The position numbers were made by a program, and so were the translations under genes. This document shows, piece after piece, positions 61,702-64,000 of a stretch of DNA of 64,000 nt (positions are counted from its first letter, which is position 1; each line of letters begins with the position of its first letter). Source of the stretch: Pectinatus haikarae (GTDB taxonomy: Bacteria; Bacillota; Negativicutes; Selenomonadales; Selenomonadaceae); NCBI RefSeq assembly GCF_030813505.1, contig NZ_JAUSUE010000011.1; one strand, 5' to 3'. The notes under the pieces were generated by a model. It was not told where the DNA came from. It searched no databases and worked only from the letters and a program-made list of their open reading frames with translations.

Positions 61702-61945
61702 GCGGAATATCACCTTTTTCATAGCAGATTATCAATGGTACAGTTTTTGCAAAAATATATGATCGTTTTGCAGGAAAGTTTATAACACTATAATAAAATT
61801 GTTTTCTATTTTTTACAATATGTTATAATAATATTATACAATATAATCAATAAATAATGTCTTTCAATAGGCTGCGAATGTTTATTCAGGTGATGTTTTA
61901 TACTGAAAGAAGGCTGAAAAGATTTTATTCGTGGGGGGTAGACTT

Positions 61946-62860
61946 ATGAAGTATGTCATTTTAGGTGCCGGGGGAACAGGTGCCTGTATAGGCGGCTTCT
62001 TGGCAGCGGCAGGCAAGGATGTCACATTTATTGCCCGCGGACGTCACTTACAGGCAATGAATGAAAATGGGCTTATTATACATTCCGATAAAAAGGGCGA
62101 AATGCATTTAAAAAATATAAAGGCGATGAGTACCGAAGAATATAAGAGCAAGGCGGATGTTGTTTTTGTCAGCGTAAAGGGATATTCACTTGATGAAGTA
62201 GTTCCTTTTCTAAAGAAAGCGGCGGACAGGCATACTATCATTATTCCTATATTGAATATTTTCGGTACGGGTAAAGTATTAGCTGAAAAACTGCCTGGAA
62301 AAAATGTTTTAGAAGGGTGTATCTATATTGTTGCGTGGGTTTCTGCTCCCGGAGAGATAACACAAAGAAGTGATATTTTCAGAGTGGTCTACGGAACACG
62401 CGGGGAAACAGGCTTGCGTGTCCAGCTTGACAAAATCGCAGCCGATTTGCTTACTGCGGGTATCGCTCCTGTTGTTTCGCAAAATATTGCCGAGGATACA
62501 TATAGAAAGTTTACCTTTGTTTCACCAATGGCCGCTGTAGGAGCTTATTATGATGTTACAGCTGAGGCTATGCAAAATAACGGAGAGTATCGCAGTGAGT
62601 TTTCTGCTGCCGTGAGTGAGACACTTGATGTAGGCAGAGCGATGGGGCTTAATCTGGATAGTGCTCTTTTGAATAAGAACTTATCTATTATGGATGCACT
62701 TACACCGGAAACAACGGCATCTATGCAAAAAGATTTGAAAAAAGGCGGCAAATCAGAGATCGATGGATTGGTTTTCGAGGTTGTCCGAATGGCTGAACGT
62801 TTTGGTGTGGCAGTTCCGTGTTATACTAAAATCGCAAAAAAGTTTGGCTTTCAAAATTGA
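61946..62860 (+). CDS. 2-dehydropantoate 2-reductase family protein
   Basis: A 304-residue ketopantoate reductase (PanE/ApbA) type enzyme. It begins with the NADP motif ILGAGGTGACIGGFLAAAG and ends with a helical domain containing the EIDGL stretch and a late VPCYTKI. It would make pantoate for coenzyme A, but the family also contains enzymes for other 2-keto acids. No pan genes adjoin it. ATG 61946 lies 7 nt after GGGGGG. A GTG at 61931 precedes this site. Confidence 0.88.
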   Translation: MKYVILGAGGTGACIGGFLAAAGKDVTFIARGRHLQAMNENGLIIHSDKKGEMHLKNIKAMSTEEYKSKADVVFVSVKGYSLDEVVPFLKKAADRHTIIIPILNIFGTGKVLAEKLPGKNVLEGCIYIVAWVSAPGEITQRSDIFRVVYGTRGETGLRVQLDKIAADLLTAGIAPVVSQNIAEDTYRKFTFVSPMAAVGAYYDVTAEAMQNNGEYRSEFSAAVSETLDVGRAMGLNLDSALLNKNLSIMDALTPETTASMQKDLKKGGKSEIDGLVFEVVRMAERFGVAVPCYTKIAKKFGFQN

Positions 62861-62869
62861 GTAATAAAG

Positions 62870-62902
62870 AGTGTGGCTGATATTTATACGGCCACACTTT
62901 AT
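62870..62902 (+). terminator. Terminator after the panE-like gene
   Basis: AGTGTGGC (62870-62877) pairs with GCCACACT (62891-62898), followed by TTATTTT. Confidence 0.8.
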
Positions 62903-62954
62903 TTTCGTTGCCGGAAATTAAAAGAATGCAGTTGACAGGAGGACAGGCAGTTAA

Positions 62955-63761
62955 GTGGAAGCAGTGCTTTTATTTATTATAGGTATAGGCGTGGGGGCTT
63001 TTGGCACTCTTGTCGGTATTGGCGGGGGACTTATAATGGTTCCGCTTTTTGTACTGGTTATGACAGGCAAAGCGGATGCACCACCCAGCTTTTTCAACAC
63101 GTTTCACACCGTTTCACAGGCAGTGGGAACATCTCTGGTGGGAATATTTTTAAATACACTTTCAGGCACGCTTGCTTATATAAAACAAAAAAAAGTTTAT
63201 TTTGATGCGGCAATTCCTTTTGCTGCTGCGACTTTGCCGGGAGCGTTTATCGGAAGTTATGTTGATGATTACTTTACAGGCGAGCTTTTCGATATGCTTT
63301 TTGGCGTAATGCTAATAATTTTATCTGTGATTATGTATTGGAAATCTTCGGCTGCCAAAGCTAAAGCAGAATACTTTGACAAGGAGAATTTCAAATATTC
63401 CAAGAAGCTGGGTATCTTTATAAGCATATTTGTAGGTTTTTTATCCAGTGTGCTGGGAATAGGCGGCGGGGTTATACATGTGCCCTTGATGATATATGTT
63501 TTATCTTTTCCTCCGCATGTTGCCACTGCTACATCTCATTTTATATTGGCAATATCTTCTTTTGCTGGATCTATATCGCATATTATGCTCAATCATGTCG
63601 TTTGGCAGCCAGCAATAGCTATCGGCGGCGGAACGGCAGTCGGTGCTCAGCTGGGAGCCAGTATATCGCAGAAAACTAAACCACGTATAATAGTCGTTTT
63701 GCTTTCTGCGGTCATGTGCATACTCGGGGTGAAATTGATTCTAATGGCCGGAATCAGATGA
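62955..63761 (+). CDS. TSUP-family (TauE/SafE) sulfite/organosulfur exporter-type membrane protein
   Basis: A 268-residue protein with about eight spans and two related halves. Each half has a glycine-rich motif: GTLVGIGGGLIMVPLF near residue 18 and SVLGIGGGVIHVPLM near 165. These are family hallmarks. Members move sulfite, sulfoacetate or other sulfur anions, and the substrate here is open. The start is GTG with GGAGGACAG upstream. A long perfect inverted repeat terminates it. Confidence 0.9.
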   Translation: MEAVLLFIIGIGVGAFGTLVGIGGGLIMVPLFVLVMTGKADAPPSFFNTFHTVSQAVGTSLVGIFLNTLSGTLAYIKQKKVYFDAAIPFAAATLPGAFIGSYVDDYFTGELFDMLFGVMLIILSVIMYWKSSAAKAKAEYFDKENFKYSKKLGIFISIFVGFLSSVLGIGGGVIHVPLMIYVLSFPPHVATATSHFILAISSFAGSISHIMLNHVVWQPAIAIGGGTAVGAQLGASISQKTKPRIIVVLLSAVMCILGVKLILMAGIR

Positions 63762-63764
63762 GAC

Positions 63765-63820
63765 AGCAAAATAAAATAAGCATAAACAGCAAAAGCTGTT
63801 TATGCTTATTTTATTTTGCT
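63765..63820. terminator. Bidirectional terminator, 26-bp perfect arms
   Basis: Arms 63765-63790 and 63795-63820 are perfect complements around AAAA. The inverted repeat lies between the convergent TSUP and Fur-family genes. Confidence 0.92.
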
Positions 63821-63832
63821 GCGCAGGAAGAC

Positions 63833-64000
63833 TCAGCCTATTTTGAGATTGGATTTTGCCTGACATTCGGGACAGACTCCGTAAAAATAGAACTGCTGGC
63901 CGGAAAGGTCATAAGAGGTGTTTTCAGCTACTGCCTTTATGGCAGGGGAAAAATCAAACTGCATTATGTCCTCCACTTTATTGCAGACCGTGCAGCGAAT
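63833..64000 (-). CDS. Fur-family regulator (PerR-like), C-terminal part only
   Basis: The last 55 residues of a gene cut by the window end. On the minus strand it reads IRCTVCNKVEDI, then a middle segment with FYFYGVCPECQAKS and a short tail, ending at TGA 63835-63833. The two CxxC pairs (CTVC and CPEC) form the structural zinc site of Fur/PerR proteins. The FYGVCPECQ ending is typical of PerR. The DNA-binding half lies outside the window, so Fur versus PerR is not settled. Confidence 0.88.
   Translation of the reverse strand: MRCTVCNKVEDIMQFDFSPAIKAVAENTSYDLSGQQFYFYGVCPECQAKSNLKIG

Overview
The window reads as chromosomal DNA of a diderm Firmicute, most likely a Negativicute (Selenomonadales-type). 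The sequence is fairly AT-rich. It mixes Firmicute features (strong AGGAGG ribosome sites, several TTG and GTG starts, BglG/MtlR-type PTS regulators, a yybP-ykoY manganese leader) with a Gram-negative-type RND efflux pump. The genus cannot be fixed from the sequence alone. I see no transposase, integrase, phage gene or CRISPR array.

Layout. 0-5 kb: a degenerate-GGDEF/intact-EAL c-di-GMP protein converges on a ClC antiporter. 4.9-10.3 kb (minus strand): an acid-sugar operon (GntP permease, class II aldolase, DUF1537 sugar-acid kinase, beta-hydroxyacid dehydrogenase) with its GntR regulator. 10.3-16.8 kb (plus): a sorbitol operon led by a PRD regulator (gutM, srlA, srlE, srlB, an HPr-like gene, sorD, FSA-type aldolase). 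16.8-17.7 kb: a Mn2+ riboswitch and a TerC-family gene. 17.8-24.7 kb: an aldo-keto reductase, a secreted protein and acrAB with a divergent marR. 24.7-32 kb: amino/keto-acid genes (an LDH-like enzyme, a sigma-54 activator with ACT and PAS domains, alanine dehydrogenase behind a -24/-12 promoter, a beta-hydroxyacid dehydrogenase, an acetolactate synthase-like enzyme). 32.0-32.46 kb (minus): a cobalamin riboswitch with its own promoter and two terminators but no gene after it. 32.5-35.1 kb: thioredoxin, an amidohydrolase, tRNA-Gly(CCC) and rpe. 35.3-44.5 kb: a galactitol-family PTS with two zinc dehydrogenases, RpiB, an Rpe paralogue and an AraM-type glycerol-1-phosphate dehydrogenase. From memory this layout resembles the Listeria pentitol (D-arabitol/xylitol) PTS cluster. 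44.6-48.7 kb: a HAD phosphatase, thiD, a UbiB-like kinase and aroH. 48.9-60.9 kb: sugar-acid/hexuronate genes bounded by two GntR regulators (an RspA/ManD-type dehydratase, an MFS importer, an RspB-like dehydrogenase with an internal deletion, a KduD-like SDR, uxuA, uxuB, uxaC, a GPH symporter). 61-64 kb: a YgjP-like metallopeptidase, a panE-like reductase, a TSUP exporter and the 3' end of a Fur/PerR gene.

How it works together. The window is mainly a catabolic island for sugar alcohols and sugar acids. Each pathway carries its own regulator, and candidate operators can be read next to most of them. Sorbitol would enter as sorbitol-6-P and leave as fructose-6-P. Pentitols would enter as pentitol-phosphates and leave as pentulose-phosphates handled by Rpe and RpiB. 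Glucuronate would pass through UxaC, UxuB and UxuA to 2-keto-3-deoxygluconate.

The observations most worth following up are the orphan cobalamin riboswitch RNA, the sorbitol PTS whose EIIA lacks the expected phospho-histidine next to an altered HPr paralogue, the sigma-54/enhancer arrangement at alanine dehydrogenase, the RspB-like internal deletion, and AraM in a pentitol cluster.
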